NCBI GenBank assembly: GCA_009774235.1
Contig: VSNJ01000004.1
Coordinates: 17,808 to 81,807 of the forward strand
Reading direction: 5' to 3'
DNA length: 64,000 nucleotides
DNA from: Lachnospiraceae bacterium
Lineage (GTDB): Bacteria; Bacillota; Clostridia; Lachnospirales; Lachnospiraceae
The notes beneath the pieces are model-generated. The model searched no databases, was not told the origin of the DNA, and worked only from the letters and a program-made list of their open reading frames with translations. Below are positions 1 through 7,539 of this stretch, in pieces. The stretch's first letter is position 1, and each line of letters begins with the position of its first letter. Made by a program: the position numbers and the translations under genes.

Positions 1-447
1 AGCTTTTGCTTCCACATCATCTGAAGGGTTCATAACTACCATGCCTGGGATAGTACGCATAAGCGCAAGGTCTTCACAACACTGGTGTGTTGCACCATCT
101 TCACCTACAGAGATACCTGCATGTGTTGCGCCGATTTTTACATTAAGCTTTGGATATCCTACAGAATTGCGTACCTGCTCATATGCACGCCCTGATGCAA
201 ACATTGCAAATGAACTTACAAAAGGAATTTTGCCTGTTGTAGCAAGACCTGCTGCAATGCCCATCATATTACATTCTGCAATTCCGCAGTCTATATGCCT
301 GTCTGGGTATGCTTTCTGGAAAATACCTGTCTTTGTTGCTGCTGCAAGGTCAGCGTCAAGTACAACAAGGTCTGGATATGCATCTGCAAACTCCTTTAAA
401 GCATTACCATAGCTTTCCCTTGTAGCAATTTTCTTTACATCTGCCAT
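1..447 (-). CDS. Transketolase, C-terminal subunit (partial, runs off window)
   Basis: This is the C-terminal half of a split transketolase, which transfers two-carbon ketol units in the non-oxidative pentose phosphate pathway. The start ATG at 447 is preceded by AGGAGGAAG. The visible 149 residues begin [14 protein letters not shown] and contain the pyrimidine-binding-domain signature [16 protein letters not shown] and the later [15 protein letters not shown] segment. It begins 17 nt downstream of the N-terminal subunit gene, so the two are translated from one mRNA and should form one enzyme. The 3' end lies outside the window. It was found by translating the minus strand directly. Identification is firm; only the missing C-terminus is uncertain. 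Confidence 0.93.
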   Translation of the reverse strand, partial: MADVKKIATRESYGNALKEFADAYPDLVVLDADLAAATKTGIFQKAYPDRHIDCGIAECNMMGIAAGLATTGKIPFVSSFAMFASGRAYEQVRNSVGYPKLNVKIGATHAGISVGEDGATHQCCEDLALMRTIPGMVVMNPSDDVEAKA

Positions 448-464
448 TTCTTCCTCCTATCTGC

Positions 465-1295
465 TTATTTCAAGCTTTCACCGGTTTTTTCTAAATCTGC
501 CATTGCCTGTGCATACTGTTCATCATTTGGTGCAGTACCATGCCAGCTTGCCTGGTTCTCCATAAATGATACACCTTTGCCCTTTGTGCTCTTAGCAATT
601 ACAGCTGTTGGCATGCCTTTAGTTTCCCTTGCTTTCTTAAATGCAGAAGCAATCTGTTCAAAATCATGTGCATCAATTTCAATAACATTAAAATTAAATG
701 CCTTAAACTTGTCAGCAATAGGATAAGGAGAACATACATCATCAATTTTGCCATCAATCTGCAACCCGTTGTTATCTACAATCACAACAAGGTTGTCAAG
801 GTTCTTTGCGCCTGCAAACATTGATGCTTCCCATACCTGGCCTTCCTGGAGCTCACCATCACCAAGCAGTGTATATACACGGTATGAAGCATTGTCTATT
901 TTTGCAGAAAGTGCCATACCTACTGCGGCAGAAATACCCTGTCCTAATGAACCGCTTGACATGTCCACACCTGGAATATGCTTCATATCAGGATGTCCCT
1001 GCAGGTAAGAACCTGTATGGCGCAGTGTTGTTAAATCTTCAACAGGGAAGAAACCCCTGTTGGCAAGTGTAGAATAAAATCCTGGTGCTATATGTCCCTT
1101 GGATAATACAAACCTGTCCCTGTCAGCTTTCTTTGGGTCTTCTGGGTCAATATTCATCTCTTCAAAATAGAGATATGTCAAAATGTCTGCTGCTGACAAA
1201 GAACCGCCTGGATGGCCTGATTTTGCACTGTGTACTGCTGTGACTATTCCTTTGCGTACTTCATTCGCAGTTTTCTTTAATGCTAAAGTATCCAT
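465..1295 (-). CDS. Transketolase, N-terminal (thiamine-diphosphate-binding) subunit
   Basis: 276 residues carrying the ThDP-binding half of transketolase. GHPGGSLSAADIL (near residue 27), a GDGELQEGQ motif (near 145) and the following DNNGLQ form the Mg-diphosphate binding site. The length fits split transketolases of Clostridia, with the other half encoded immediately downstream (start at 447). It lies 47 nt after the transaldolase gene, so transaldolase and both transketolase halves form one operon that interconverts pentose, hexose and triose phosphates. Pentose fermentation by this route is common in gut Clostridia; that use here is inferred. Confidence 0.95.
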   Translation of the reverse strand: MDTLALKKTANEVRKGIVTAVHSAKSGHPGGSLSAADILTYLYFEEMNIDPEDPKKADRDRFVLSKGHIAPGFYSTLANRGFFPVEDLTTLRHTGSYLQGHPDMKHIPGVDMSSGSLGQGISAAVGMALSAKIDNASYRVYTLLGDGELQEGQVWEASMFAGAKNLDNLVVIVDNNGLQIDGKIDDVCSPYPIADKFKAFNFNVIEIDAHDFEQIASAFKKARETKGMPTAVIAKSTKGKGVSFMENQASWHGTAPNDEQYAQAMADLEKTGESLK

Positions 1296-1342
1296 AATTC
1301 TTTCCTTTCTAACTGAAATTAAATATGTATCACCTGCTGGAA

Positions 1343-1999
1343 TTACTCTCCAAATACAGCAATATAATCTTTCTGGAACTTTGCAATGCCTTCTGTTGTA
1401 AGAGGATGTTTTGTCATCTGCTCAATTACAGAATAAGGAACTGTTGCAATATCTGCACCTGCAAGGGCACAATCTGTAACATGGATTGGGTTACGTACAC
1501 TTGCAGATATAATTTCTGTTTCAATACCATAATTGTCAAAAATCTCTGTGATTGTCCTGATAAGTTCAACACCTGTTACTGAAATATCATCAAGACGTCC
1601 AAGGAATGGTGATACATATGCTGCACCTGCCCTTGCTGCAAGGAGTGCCTGGTTAGCTGTAAAAATAAGAGTAACATTACACTTGATTCCTTCACTTGAA
1701 AGAACTTTTGTAGCCTTTAAGCCTTCTATTGTCATAGGAATCTTAACAACCATATTTGGATGGAGTTTTGCAATTTCACGTCCTTCTGCAATCATTCCTT
1801 CTGCGTCAACAGTTGTTGCCTTAACTTCACCACTGATTGGGCCATCAACTATAGATGCTATCTCTTTTAAAACGTCTTCCTGGCTTCTTCCGCCTTCCTT
1901 TGCAATTAAAGAAGGGTTTGTTGTTACGCCACAGATAACCCCCATTTCATTTGCTTTCTTAATGTCCTCAATTTTGGCTGTGTCAATAAAAAGTTTCAT
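1343..1999 (-). CDS. Transaldolase (TalC / fructose-6-phosphate-aldolase-like)
   Basis: 218 residues, the size of the short TalC/FSA subfamily rather than the ~320-residue classical transaldolase. It starts [13 protein letters not shown] and contains [14 protein letters not shown] and NMVVKIPMT, the latter with the Schiff-base lysine. It moves a dihydroxyacetone unit between sugar phosphates, or acts as an FSA-type aldolase; sequence alone does not separate these. It is first in the operon with both transketolase halves. The ATG at 1999 has AGGAGGATAAG upstream and a strong promoter lies about 85 nt before it. Confidence 0.93.
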   Translation of the reverse strand: MKLFIDTAKIEDIKKANEMGVICGVTTNPSLIAKEGGRSQEDVLKEIASIVDGPISGEVKATTVDAEGMIAEGREIAKLHPNMVVKIPMTIEGLKATKVLSSEGIKCNVTLIFTANQALLAARAGAAYVSPFLGRLDDISVTGVELIRTITEIFDNYGIETEIISASVRNPIHVTDCALAGADIATVPYSVIEQMTKHPLTTEGIAKFQKDYIAVFGE

Positions 2000-2090
2000 A
2001 TCTTATCCTCCTATATATTTATTTATTGTTACTATCCAAAATCCAGTTGCCAGGGATAATGGATAATTACATTTTACATTATTCCAAAAT

Positions 2091-2119
2091 ATTATACAAC
2101 TTTTAAAAAAACTGGTCAA
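2091..2119 (-). promoter_or_regulatory. Sigma-A promoter of the transaldolase-transketolase operon
   Basis: Minus strand: TTGACC (2119-2114), 17-nt spacer, TATAAT (2096-2091). Transcription should start near 2084, giving a roughly 85-nt leader before the transaldolase ATG. Confidence 0.8.
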
Positions 2120-2155
2120 TGATTTACCATAAATTAATGCTATATTTTTCCTTTA

Positions 2156-4009
2156 TTATTTAAACCAGAAATCTTTCCAGGTATCCTTATATATACGGTA
2201 TAATCCCTTTTTAACAGAAAATTCTTTAATCAGCTTGCCTGAACTGTCAGACTCAGTGAATTTATTCCCACCTGCATTACAGTATACATATACATTATTT
2301 GCTTTTGTAATATTTCCTTCGTCTTTTGTCTGGTCAAAACTCTTTGTTTCTGAAAGTGCATATGTCCTTGCTGTTTCATCTACCAGGAATTTATAATAAT
2401 ATGACTTGCCAGACCTGGTTGCCTTTACACCTGAATTATTATTAAGCATTGTTAAATAATACTGTCCCTCTGCAAGTGAAGAAGTCCTGCTGTACACAAC
2501 AGAATTCTGTCCTGCCTGTGAATTAAAAAGCTCTTTCTTTTCTTTTGGAGTATCAAGTATAGAGTCAACTACAGGTGTTTCTTCTGGTCCAGGGGTAGCT
2601 TCACCTTCAAGAGCCTTGGTTAATACCTTTTTCTTAAGGTTCTTATAATCTTTCCAGATACTCTTGTCAGCAATAATATAATCAAGCTTTGGCAACAGGC
2701 TGTTTACATTGTTTATTTTAAATATACTTGAAAGTGCCTGTGAACTTACAAGCAGCTGGTTTGTTCCTGTCACCTGTACTGAATTAAGGTCTACCCAGTC
2801 TGGATTGCTGCGGTTTGCTTTCTTAACAGCATTTTTGTAAACAGAAGCAAGCATTGTATTCATATCAAGCGCAACAGTTGTCTTTCCGCTTTCAAGTTCT
2901 ACCTTTACTACACAGCTGTTTTTAACAGCTTTCTTTCTGGCTGGTGTAGCTATAACATATATATTTCCAAAATCATCATATGCAAACTCACCACTCTGTT
3001 TATAACCATTAATTTTGTATACTTTTGTAACCTGTCCCAGTGCATTCACAAGTGCAATCTTGTCTTCCGCACATGGGTATACTACACCATCATACACAAG
3101 GCTGGTATTTCTTCCACAATATCCATCCAGAGGTATTTCCCCTCTTAAAACACCAGAATTGTCATATAGTAATATTGCGCACTTTGGAACTCTTTTCCAT
3201 GCAGTTTTCTTTACACGCCTTGTAACCCTTCTTCCGTTTCTGTTAACTTTCTTTTTTACTATACGTGTAACACGTACTTTCTCAGTGCTTCCAGCTGAAA
3301 ATACAGTATAGAGCCCATTACTAAGCTTTGTTTTGCTGCGTCCTTCAGTGCTGTTTATAATATTCTGTGTCCCCATGTCACTTTTTGGTATATCAACACT
3401 ATATGTGTAAGTCCTTGCAAGTTCATCGTTCCTGTTATAAAACTTTAATATAATATAATTAGTCTTCCCTTGTACAAGCCCTGTTATATTATATTCATGT
3501 TCTGATGACACACTTCCTGAAAGATGGTTTATAAGAGTACGTGTAAAATCAGGTATATTTTTGTCTTTTACAGAAATTGTATATTTGCAGTAACATCTGC
3601 CATCTGTATTAAAATAAGCATACATCGAATTATTGTTAGTGCCATATGGGTTATATGCCCATAATGCTGCTTCTGGTGTATATGTCTGTGTCCTTTTCTT
3701 AACATCTGTAATTGTCTGTTCAGCTTTGGCAGACTTTGCTACATCATATATATCACTTTTTGAAGCATAATCTATGGTCACAACATTTTTCCTGTCACCT
3801 GACAAATAAAGTGGTATTATATCTAGCTCTTTTATACTGTCAATAGCTTTTCCATGCTGGTATTCTGCCAGGTCTCTTTCTTCATCAAGTGCTGCCTCAT
3901 TCTGCTTTTCAAGCTTTTTTGACAAATCATTCATCTTCCATAAAAAAGCTCCTATTGCAGCTATCATCATAAGGCTTGTAACAAGAACAGTAATCAGCTT
4001 TTTTTTCAT
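2156..4009 (-). CDS. Membrane-anchored arylsulfotransferase-like protein, probably catalytically inactive
   Basis: 617 residues. Residues 4-24 are a membrane anchor, so the rest is probably extracytoplasmic. Residues ~145-210 resemble the N-terminal domain of bacterial arylsulfotransferases (NIPDFTRTLINHLSG, then ITGLVQGKTNYIILKF). Residues ~275-440 look like the propeller core, including DDFGNIYVIA and DWVDLNSVQVTGTNQLLVSS. In the active E. coli enzyme, as I recall it, DWxHxNS carries an essential His and SSR an essential Arg 18 residues later. Here these are Asp407 and Gln424, so both are lost, and the upstream catalytic His also seems absent. A very basic stretch (residues 245-275) interrupts the core. 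A structural or ligand-binding role is more plausible than sulfotransfer. The fold assignment is inferred from motifs. Confidence 0.6.
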   Translation of the reverse strand: MKKKLITVLVTSLMMIAAIGAFLWKMNDLSKKLEKQNEAALDEERDLAEYQHGKAIDSIKELDIIPLYLSGDRKNVVTIDYASKSDIYDVAKSAKAEQTITDVKKRTQTYTPEAALWAYNPYGTNNNSMYAYFNTDGRCYCKYTISVKDKNIPDFTRTLINHLSGSVSSEHEYNITGLVQGKTNYIILKFYNRNDELARTYTYSVDIPKSDMGTQNIINSTEGRSKTKLSNGLYTVFSAGSTEKVRVTRIVKKKVNRNGRRVTRRVKKTAWKRVPKCAILLYDNSGVLRGEIPLDGYCGRNTSLVYDGVVYPCAEDKIALVNALGQVTKVYKINGYKQSGEFAYDDFGNIYVIATPARKKAVKNSCVVKVELESGKTTVALDMNTMLASVYKNAVKKANRSNPDWVDLNSVQVTGTNQLLVSSQALSSIFKINNVNSLLPKLDYIIADKSIWKDYKNLKKKVLTKALEGEATPGPEETPVVDSILDTPKEKKELFNSQAGQNSVVYSRTSSLAEGQYYLTMLNNNSGVKATRSGKSYYYKFLVDETARTYALSETKSFDQTKDEGNITKANNVYVYCNAGGNKFTESDSSGKLIKEFSVKKGLYRIYKDTWKDFWFK

Positions 4010-4048
4010 TTCATTGGTTTCCTTTCCCTATCTTTATTTTTCTCAATA

Positions 4049-4471
4049 CTATACAGCCATTTCTTTTAGTTTACTATATAAACCAGGATAAAGTTTCTTC
4101 ATCCTGAATGGTTTCATATCCTTATTAAGGAAACAATGGCCTGTATGCCCTTTTGTACAGGCTTCTTTAGAACCTTCTTTATATATTTCATAAGAAAGTT
4201 CCATTTTTATGCCATCAAACTTTGTAACACATGAATGTATTTCAATATTGTCATTATAATATAACGGAATAAGATATTTACAGTCTACAGACATAACAGG
4301 TATAATAATTCCCATTTCTTCAATATCTGCATAATTAATGCCTGATTTATCCATTATGTCAAGCCTGGCTTCTTCAAAAAGCCTTATATAATTTGAATGA
4401 TGTATTATACCCATCTGGTCTGTCTCATAATAATTCATCTTCCGCTTATAAATTGTATATTTTCCTTCCAT
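4049..4471 (-). CDS. Acyl-CoA thioesterase, 4-hydroxybenzoyl-CoA thioesterase (YbgC/FadM) family
   Basis: 140 residues from the chosen ATG at 4471, which has CCTGGAGG seven bases upstream; a longer in-frame reading from 4528 lacks a good site. The hotdog-fold signature YYETDQMGIIHHSNYIRLFE near the N-terminus carries the catalytic Asp of the TDxMGxxHHxxY motif. The family hydrolyses short- or medium-chain acyl-CoA or acyl-ACP thioesters in the cytoplasm. Substrate cannot be read from sequence. It lies 40 nt upstream of the arylsulfotransferase-like gene on the same strand, so the two may be co-transcribed, although they have no obvious shared function. Confidence 0.88.
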   Translation of the reverse strand: MEGKYTIYKRKMNYYETDQMGIIHHSNYIRLFEEARLDIMDKSGINYADIEEMGIIIPVMSVDCKYLIPLYYNDNIEIHSCVTKFDGIKMELSYEIYKEGSKEACTKGHTGHCFLNKDMKPFRMKKLYPGLYSKLKEMAV

Positions 4472-4599
4472 TGTAAAACCTCCAGGGACTACATAACCAG
4501 TATAATAGCTGGCATCCAGACAATACACTGGTAATGTTTATTTGACACGTACTATATTAAAGTATATCATATAATCTAACTAATGTTTAGAGTTTTTTT

Positions 4600-4695
4600 T
4601 ACTTTTTACCAGGACATGTTTAAAAAATAAAAAGTGCACAAATTATGTGGCTCTGGCAGCAAATCTGTCACTTTTTATTTTCAAATATGCCATAG
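4600..4695 (+). repeat. MITE-like palindromic repeat, copy 1
   Basis: A perfect 13-bp inverted repeat (AAAATAAAAAGTG at 4624-4636 with its complement at 4669-4681) encloses CACAAATTATGTGG-CTCTGGCA (ending at 4658). It is flanked by CATGTTT on the left and CAAATATGCCATAG on the right. The same arm recurs near 6.9, 21.7, 25.8, 28.2, 59.2 and 59.6 kb. It lies between the divergent thioesterase and ABC-F genes. Confidence 0.6.
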
Positions 4696-4757
4696 AAAAA
4701 GTACAGGCAAGAACTCTGTTCTTAACTACTTTAATAATAAACCGCATGGAGGCTTTT

Positions 4758-6575
4758 ATGAATCTTATTACAGCAGAACACCTTACCCACACATATACAG
4801 GCCGGCTTCTTTTTGATGATGCATCATTTTACCTTAATGAAAATGAAAAGGTTGGGATTGTAGGTATAAATGGCACTGGAAAGTCTACGCTTTTAAAGAT
4901 AATTGCAGGCAGGGAAGAACCTGGACAAGGAACAGTTACCACAGCAAGGAACCTGCGTATGGGCTATCTTCCACAAAATCCTGTATTTACCAGTGGTACT
5001 TGTGTACTTGATGCTTCCCTTCCATTAAAAGAAGAAATTTCAAATGAGCAGGACAGCTTTATCCCACAGGCAAAGAGCCTGCTTGGAAAACTTGGAATTA
5101 AAGACCTCACACAGGATATTGAGAAACTTTCAGGCGGCCAGCGCAAAAGAATTGCTCTTGTACGGACAATTCTTACACCAGCAGATGTACTTATACTTGA
5201 TGAGCCTACCAACCATCTTGACAGCGCAATGGCTTCCTGGCTGGAAGAATACCTTGCCAGTTACAATGGTGCTATTATAATGGTAACACATGACCGTTAC
5301 TTTCTTGACAGTGTAGCAAACCGCATAACTGAAATTGATAAAGGCAAATTATATAATTATAACTGTAATTATCTTGGATTTATTGAAAAGAAAGCAGAAC
5401 GTGAAGAAATGGAGCGTGCAACAGAAAGAAAACGCCAGAGTATATTACGTACAGAAATAGCATGGATGCAGCGTGGTGCAAGGGCACGTTCAACTAAGCA
5501 GAAAGCACATATTGCACGGTATGAGGCTCTCCGTGATACCAAGGCACCTGTAACTGATGCAGCAGCACAGATAAGTTCTGTATCATCAAGGCTTGGCAAG
5601 ACTACTATTGAACTTAAGGATATTAACCACTCTTATAACGGCAATGTCCTGATAAAAGATTTTACTTATATATTCCTGCGTGGAAGCCGTATTGGTATAA
5701 CTGGGGCAAATGGATGCGGCAAGTCTACTCTTATGAATATTATTTCTGGAAATATAAAGCCATCCAGTGGTGAGGTTACTATAGGGCAGACTGTAAAAAT
5801 TAGTTATTTTGCACAGGAAAATGAATCTCTTGATAATTCCATGCGTGTAATTGACTATATACGTGAAGGCGGGGAAGTTGTAAAAACAAGTGATGGCACT
5901 GTAAGCGCTTCTGTAATGCTTGAACGTTTCCTGTTTCCTCCAGAACAGCAATATTCACTTATTGGCAGGCTTTCAGGTGGTGAGAAACGCAGGCTTTACC
6001 TTTTAAGGATTCTTATGGAAGCACCTAATGTACTGCTGCTTGATGAGCCTACTAATGACCTTGATATAACAACACTTACAGTGCTTGAAGATTACCTTGA
6101 CACATTTGATGGCATTGTAATAACAGTATCACATGACAGGTATTTTCTTGACCGTACTGTTACAAGGATTTTATCATTTGAAGAAAATGGTGTAATTAAA
6201 CAATATGAAGGCGGCTATACTGACTATATTAATGCTTCTGGCAGAAAACTTGCAGTTACGGGTAACATCAATAACACAAAAGATTTCACAAAACCACAGG
6301 ATAGCAGCAAATCATTAAACCGTAATAACTGGAAAGACGGCCAGGAGAAAAAGAAAAAAATGTCTTATAAAGAACAAAGGGAATATGAAACTATAGAAGA
6401 TGATATTGCACAACTTGAAGAGAAACTTGAAAATATTGAAGCAGACATACTAAAATATGCCCATGATTTTGTAAAACTTAATGAACTTTCTTCACAAAAA
6501 GATGAAATTTCAAATAACCTTTCTGAAAAAATGGACAGATGGATGTATCTTGAAGAATTAGCACAGCAGTTGTAA
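4758..6575 (+). CDS. ABC-F family ATPase, Uup/YfmR-like translation factor
   Basis: 605 residues with two tandem ABC ATPase domains and no membrane segment. Domain 1 has GINGTGKST near residue 38 and LSGGQRKRI; domain 2 has GANGCGKST and LSGGEKRRLYLL. A charged linker separates them and a C-terminal coiled coil follows (residues ~535-605), as in Uup/YfmR. ABC-F proteins bind the ribosomal E site and relieve stalled translation; some protect from antibiotics, but the Uup-like tail favours a housekeeping role. The start at 4758 is set by GGAGG at 4748-4752. A longer in-frame reading from 4647 runs through the palindromic repeat and is rejected. Confidence 0.93.
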   Translation: MNLITAEHLTHTYTGRLLFDDASFYLNENEKVGIVGINGTGKSTLLKIIAGREEPGQGTVTTARNLRMGYLPQNPVFTSGTCVLDASLPLKEEISNEQDSFIPQAKSLLGKLGIKDLTQDIEKLSGGQRKRIALVRTILTPADVLILDEPTNHLDSAMASWLEEYLASYNGAIIMVTHDRYFLDSVANRITEIDKGKLYNYNCNYLGFIEKKAEREEMERATERKRQSILRTEIAWMQRGARARSTKQKAHIARYEALRDTKAPVTDAAAQISSVSSRLGKTTIELKDINHSYNGNVLIKDFTYIFLRGSRIGITGANGCGKSTLMNIISGNIKPSSGEVTIGQTVKISYFAQENESLDNSMRVIDYIREGGEVVKTSDGTVSASVMLERFLFPPEQQYSLIGRLSGGEKRRLYLLRILMEAPNVLLLDEPTNDLDITTLTVLEDYLDTFDGIVITVSHDRYFLDRTVTRILSFEENGVIKQYEGGYTDYINASGRKLAVTGNINNTKDFTKPQDSSKSLNRNNWKDGQEKKKKMSYKEQREYETIEDDIAQLEEKLENIEADILKYAHDFVKLNELSSQKDEISNNLSEKMDRWMYLEELAQQL

Positions 6576-6636
6576 AGCCAGATACTCCACTTAAGTTTCC
6601 CCACAAAAGTGGATAATAAAAATTATTGAAAATTCA

Positions 6637-6665
6637 TTGCACCCATATAATATTTGTGTTATATT
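6637..6665 (+). promoter_or_regulatory. Promoter of the antitoxin RNA
   Basis: TTGCAC (6637-6642), 17-nt spacer, TATATT (6660-6665) on the plus strand, predicting a start near 6672. This is just before the AGTAACCAT block that is also found at the 5' end of the opposing toxin mRNA. Confidence 0.6.
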
Positions 6666-6671
6666 AGTCTC

Positions 6672-6765
6672 AAAAGAAGTAACCATCCACAAAGTGGTTA
6701 GCTTCCCAAGCAAAAACTATGAGCCTGCCTGCATCCGCTAAGATTACAAGGCAGGCTTATTTACG
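6672..6765 (+). ncRNA. Predicted antisense RNA antitoxin of a type I toxin-antitoxin locus
   Basis: A roughly 90-nt transcript is predicted from the promoter at 6637-6665 to the bidirectional stem at 6722-6757. It contains AGTAACCAT (6678-6686) and a hairpin with AACCA/TGGTT arms. It converges on the Hol-Tox toxin gene and overlaps its last codons and 3' end. The toxin mRNA leader carries the same AGTAACCAT on the minus strand (6914-6906), so the RNAs could pair at both the 3' overlap and the 5' block. This layout matches Fst/TxpA-type type I systems. Ends are inferred. Confidence 0.55.
6722..6757. terminator. Bidirectional terminator shared by toxin mRNA and antisense RNA
   Basis: AGCCTGCC (6722-6729) pairs with GGCAGGCT (6750-6757) across a 20-nt loop. 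The right arm touches the toxin stop codon. U-rich tracts follow on both strands, though neither is a perfect run. Confidence 0.6.
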
Positions 6766-6855
6766 CTTGTTATTCCTGCTATCTATGTAGGCAAGCAGTG
6801 CTAACAGAAATGAACCACCTAAAAATAACAGGCTTAAAACTTCATATGTATCCAT
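6757..6855 (-). CDS. Putative holin-like toxin (Hol-Tox family, type I TA toxin)
   Basis: A 32-residue peptide starting MDTYEVLSLLFLGGSFLLAL and ending in a charged tail IDSRNNKRK. It has one hydrophobic helix (residues ~7-23). The MDTYE-start followed by a single membrane span is typical of the Hol-Tox (TxpA/BsrE-like) small toxins, which insert in the membrane when unrepressed. The start ATG at 6855 has GGGAGGTGG about five bases upstream. An antisense RNA gene converges on it and shares leader sequence. It is short enough to be missed by standard gene calling. Family assignment comes from peptide pattern and locus architecture. Confidence 0.72.
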   Translation of the reverse strand: MDTYEVLSLLFLGGSFLLALLAYIDSRNNKRK

Positions 6856-6938
6856 CTGCACCACCTCCCTTCCTTTATAATGGCTGGGAGACGCCCCCTT
6901 GTAACATGGTTACTCCTTTAGTGATATATCATATTTTT

Positions 6939-7035
6939 TTTGAGTTTCCCTATTTTTAAATTGCACAAAGATTATATTATTTTGCAATTGCCAGAGGCAA
7001 AATACCTGTGTATTAAAAAAATTGGGAACCTCAAA
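6939..7035 (+). repeat. MITE-like palindromic repeat, copy 2
   Basis: Terminal inverted repeats TTTGAGTTTCCC (6939-6950) and GGGAACCTCAAA (7024-7035) match at 11 of 12 positions. The interior includes TGCCAGAG, the reverse complement of the family core CTCTGGCA, followed by GGCAAAATACCTGTGTATT. The right arm read on the minus strand matches the arm near 59.2 kb. It fills the gap between the toxin locus and the cold-shock promoter. Confidence 0.6.
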
Positions 7036-7047
7036 ATGATTTTTTCA

Positions 7048-7110
7048 TTGACACTTCTGTAATAATATGATAGATTAGATATTGTTATCAGCTTTGTAAG
7101 GATACAAAGC
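7048..7110 (+). promoter_or_regulatory. Promoter and leader hairpin of the cold-shock gene
   Basis: TTGACA (7048-7053), 17-nt spacer, TAGATT (7071-7076). The leader then contains a perfect 8-bp hairpin, GCTTTGTA (7091-7098) pairing with TACAAAGC (7103-7110) around AGGA. The AGGA loop and the hairpin position suggest temperature- or structure-dependent control, as in other csp leaders; that is inference. Confidence 0.65.
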
Positions 7111-7147
7111 ATTTGTAAATATTTTTTCAGTTTTAGGAGGCATTATA

Positions 7148-7348
7148 ATGAGAGGTACAGTTAAGTGGTTTAACGCAAAAAAGGGTTTTGGATTCATTTC
7201 AGATGAAACAGGCAAGGATGTATTTGTACATTTTTCAGCCCTTCAGATGGATGGTTTCAAGGTTCTTGACGAAGGTGAAGCTGTTGAATTTGATGTTGTA
7301 AACGGTGAAAAAGGGCCTCAGGCTTCAAACGTAGTAAAAGTTGGTTAA
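7148..7348 (+). CDS. Cold-shock protein, CspA/CspB family
   Basis: 66 residues forming one OB-fold cold-shock domain. It contains the RNP1-like KGFGFI motif (residues ~13-18) and the RNP2 motif VFVHFSAL (residues ~26-33), starting [17 protein letters not shown]. The protein binds single-stranded RNA and DNA and melts mRNA structure at low temperature. The start at 7148 has TTAGGAGG upstream. It is monocistronic, between its own promoter and a strong terminator at 7463-7495. Confidence 0.97.
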   Translation: MRGTVKWFNAKKGFGFISDETGKDVFVHFSALQMDGFKVLDEGEAVEFDVVNGEKGPQASNVVKVG

Positions 7349-7462
7349 TTAATTCCAGTTTTTATTTTACGTGTTATAATCAATGCGTGGATTCATCTTA
7401 ATTTTTATATAAAGAGATTTATTTTAAAAGTTTTTTGATTTTCAGACAGGGGATTATAACAA

Positions 7463-7495
7463 AACAGGGACTGTATAAACAGTCCCTGTTTTTTT
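7463..7495. terminator. Rho-independent terminator between convergent csp and fucosidase genes
   Basis: A 12-bp perfect stem (AACAGGGACTGT at 7463-7474 with its complement at 7479-7490), a 4-nt loop, then T7 on the plus strand and A-rich flank on the other side. It can serve both converging genes. Confidence 0.92.
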
Positions 7496-7539
7496 GTTCT
7501 ATTCCATATAGTTTGTGTCTTAATCATTGGGCTTCTGTT

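Noticed and set aside
748..1072. Overlapping plus-strand open frames inside the transketolase gene
   Set aside because: No ribosome binding site, low-complexity composition and complete overlap with an unambiguous minus-strand gene; these are antisense shadows. The same applies to many frames opposite purA, MCP, MtaB and PBP1A genes.
4647..4757. N-terminal extension of the ABC-F protein
   Set aside because: The extra 37 residues are encoded by the palindromic repeat and lack an RBS; GGAGG sits before the internal ATG at 4758.
6586..6613. Terminator for the ABC-F gene
   Set aside because: TCCACTT/AAGTGGA gives a 7-bp stem but a 14-nt loop and no U-run, so support is too weak to list.
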